Source of the DNA: an uncultured Erythrobacter sp.
GTDB lineage: Bacteria; Pseudomonadota; Alphaproteobacteria; Sphingomonadales; Sphingomonadaceae
Assembly (NCBI GenBank): GCA_947495695.1
Contig: CANLZP010000001.1
Location: 1,323,069-1,387,068 of the forward strand
DNA: 64,000 bases
Reading direction: 5' to 3'
The first letter of the stretch is position 1. Each line of letters begins with the position of its first letter. The notes under the pieces are model-generated. The model was not told where the DNA came from, made no database searches, and was given only the letters and a program-made list of their open reading frames with translations. A program made the position numbers and the translations under genes. This document shows positions 63,299-64,000 of the stretch, one piece after another.

Positions 63299-63979
63299 AT
63301 GAAACGCAGTTTTGTAGGCGCGATCATGGCGTTGGGTGTGGTGATGATGCCCGCAGCGGCATCGGCGCAAGGTTACACACCCGATGTGCTGGAAGTCAGC
63401 GAGAGCGGACCGATCGCCTTCGACCCGTCGCCCAAACTTGATCTTGCGAACGGCGGTGCGATCGAATTCTGGGTTGCGGCCAATTGGTCAGGCGATCCTG
63501 GTTATGATCCTCCGGTGATTATCAATATCGGACCTGACGGCATTTTGTATCAGGTTTCCATCCTGCGCGATCGCGACGGTCTGGTGTTTGCCAATGCCAA
63601 TGACGAAGATGTCTTTATCGGCGATCTGTCGGACGGTAATTTGCACCATGTCGCGCTCAACATCATGGAAGACGGGGTTGAGGTGTATCTTGATGGTGCA
63701 CTGATCGGGACAAGCGATCTGATGCCCTTGGCGTTGCCATCTGCCGGTCTGTTTGTCGGTGGTCTAGAGTCAGAAGAAGCGGCTTCGCTGGATGGCGCGA
63801 TTGCGCAATTGCGTTTCTGGAGCCAGCCTTTGACCCAAGACGAGATTGTTGATTTCCGTATGCGCGAAGTGCTCGATCCTGCCAGTGACGATCACCCGGC
63901 GGCCGAATATCTGGTGGCGCAGAGCGATTTTCGGGAGGACGAATTGCTGGTGGTGGATTCAATGGAGACTTTGCCATGA
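63299..63979 (+). CDS. Secreted LamG/concanavalin A-like domain protein
   Basis: Protein of 226 residues starting at ATG 63299, with GAGGAGG eight bases upstream (a GTG at 63275 overlapping the MACPF stop is less likely). The signal peptide is 1-24 (PAAASA-Q). The body is one LamG/ConA-like jelly roll: NGGAIEFWVAANWS, YQVSILRDRDGLVFANA, LHHVALNIMEDGVEVYLDGAL and DGAIAQLRFWSQPLTQDEI are typical strands. Such domains bind sugars or proteins. In this row it could provide target recognition for the MACPF protein. Its end overlaps the next gene's ATG. Confidence 0.8.
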   Translation: MKRSFVGAIMALGVVMMPAAASAQGYTPDVLEVSESGPIAFDPSPKLDLANGGAIEFWVAANWSGDPGYDPPVIINIGPDGILYQVSILRDRDGLVFANANDEDVFIGDLSDGNLHHVALNIMEDGVEVYLDGALIGTSDLMPLALPSAGLFVGGLESEEAASLDGAIAQLRFWSQPLTQDEIVDFRMREVLDPASDDHPAAEYLVAQSDFREDELLVVDSMETLP

Positions 63980-64000
63980 GCCTGAAAACACTCACAGCCA
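63976..64000 (+). CDS. First codons of the next coupled gene (partial)
   Basis: An ATG at 63976 overlaps the stop of the LamG gene (ATGA) and opens MSLKTLTA to the window edge. The same ATGA/GTGA coupling links the other genes in this row, so this is probably the next member of the MACPF operon. Nothing about its function can be said. Confidence 0.5.

Noticed and set aside
1..64000. CRISPR arrays, rRNA, tRNA genes or prophage
   Set aside because: No regularly spaced repeats, no cas genes, no rRNA or tRNA-like folds and no phage structural or integrase genes were seen on reading both strands.

Overview
The window looks like the chromosome of a marine or epiphytic sphingomonad-type alphaproteobacterium, most like Erythrobacteraceae. 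The reasons are four large TonB-dependent receptors, an alginate-degradation locus without SusD-type genes, a 7TMR-DISM kinase with a NarL-type regulator, and the general gene style. The genus is my inference; there is no rRNA or tRNA in the window to anchor it.

Layout. 1-334: start of a leftward MscS-like channel gene running off the edge. 430-1271: a decayed IS6-family element. 1492-16997: an alginate utilisation locus, all rightward, with two TonB receptors, a FadR-type GntR regulator, then a tight operon of PL6 alginate lyase, PL17 oligoalginate lyase, KdgF cupin, hexuronate-type MFS permease, DEH reductase (SDR) and KDG kinase. Together these take alginate to 2-keto-3-deoxy-6-phosphogluconate. 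Copies of an AATTGGTAT half-site precede both receptors, the regulator and the lyase operon. 17271-24344: a surface-glycan cluster (flippase, sulfotransferase-like protein, four GT2 and one GT4 glycosyltransferases). 24444-28463: an AmpG-like MFS protein, a small secreted protein and a divergent winged-helix/TPR regulator. 28714-34694: a six-gene ABC transporter matching the glycerol system glpSTPQUV. 34763-36891: DUF1254 and DUF1214 proteins and a divergent LysR regulator.

37093-47748: a TonB receptor, M14 carboxypeptidase, lipoprotein D-aminoacylase-like amidohydrolase, DAACS symporter, divergent D-amino-acid dehydrogenase, an exported fumarase/aspartase-superfamily lyase and a Crp/Fnr regulator. 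I read this as a module for scavenging modified or D-amino-acid compounds. 47861-54840: sterol desaturase-like membrane enzyme, SDR, glutathione-dependent formaldehyde dehydrogenase, a siderophore-type TonB receptor and an MFS permease. 55019-58426: a lipoprotein-like protein and a two-component system. 58637-64000: secreted proteins including a MACPF (perforin-fold) protein, a companion sharing its N-terminal domain, a LamG/ConA-like protein and the first codons of another coupled gene.

The most interesting points are the MACPF gene set at the right end; sequences like the IS6 right end left alone at about 17013 and 28487, which bracket whole functional blocks; the exported lyase; and a truncated CaiB-type gene start at 28596 marking a rearrangement junction.
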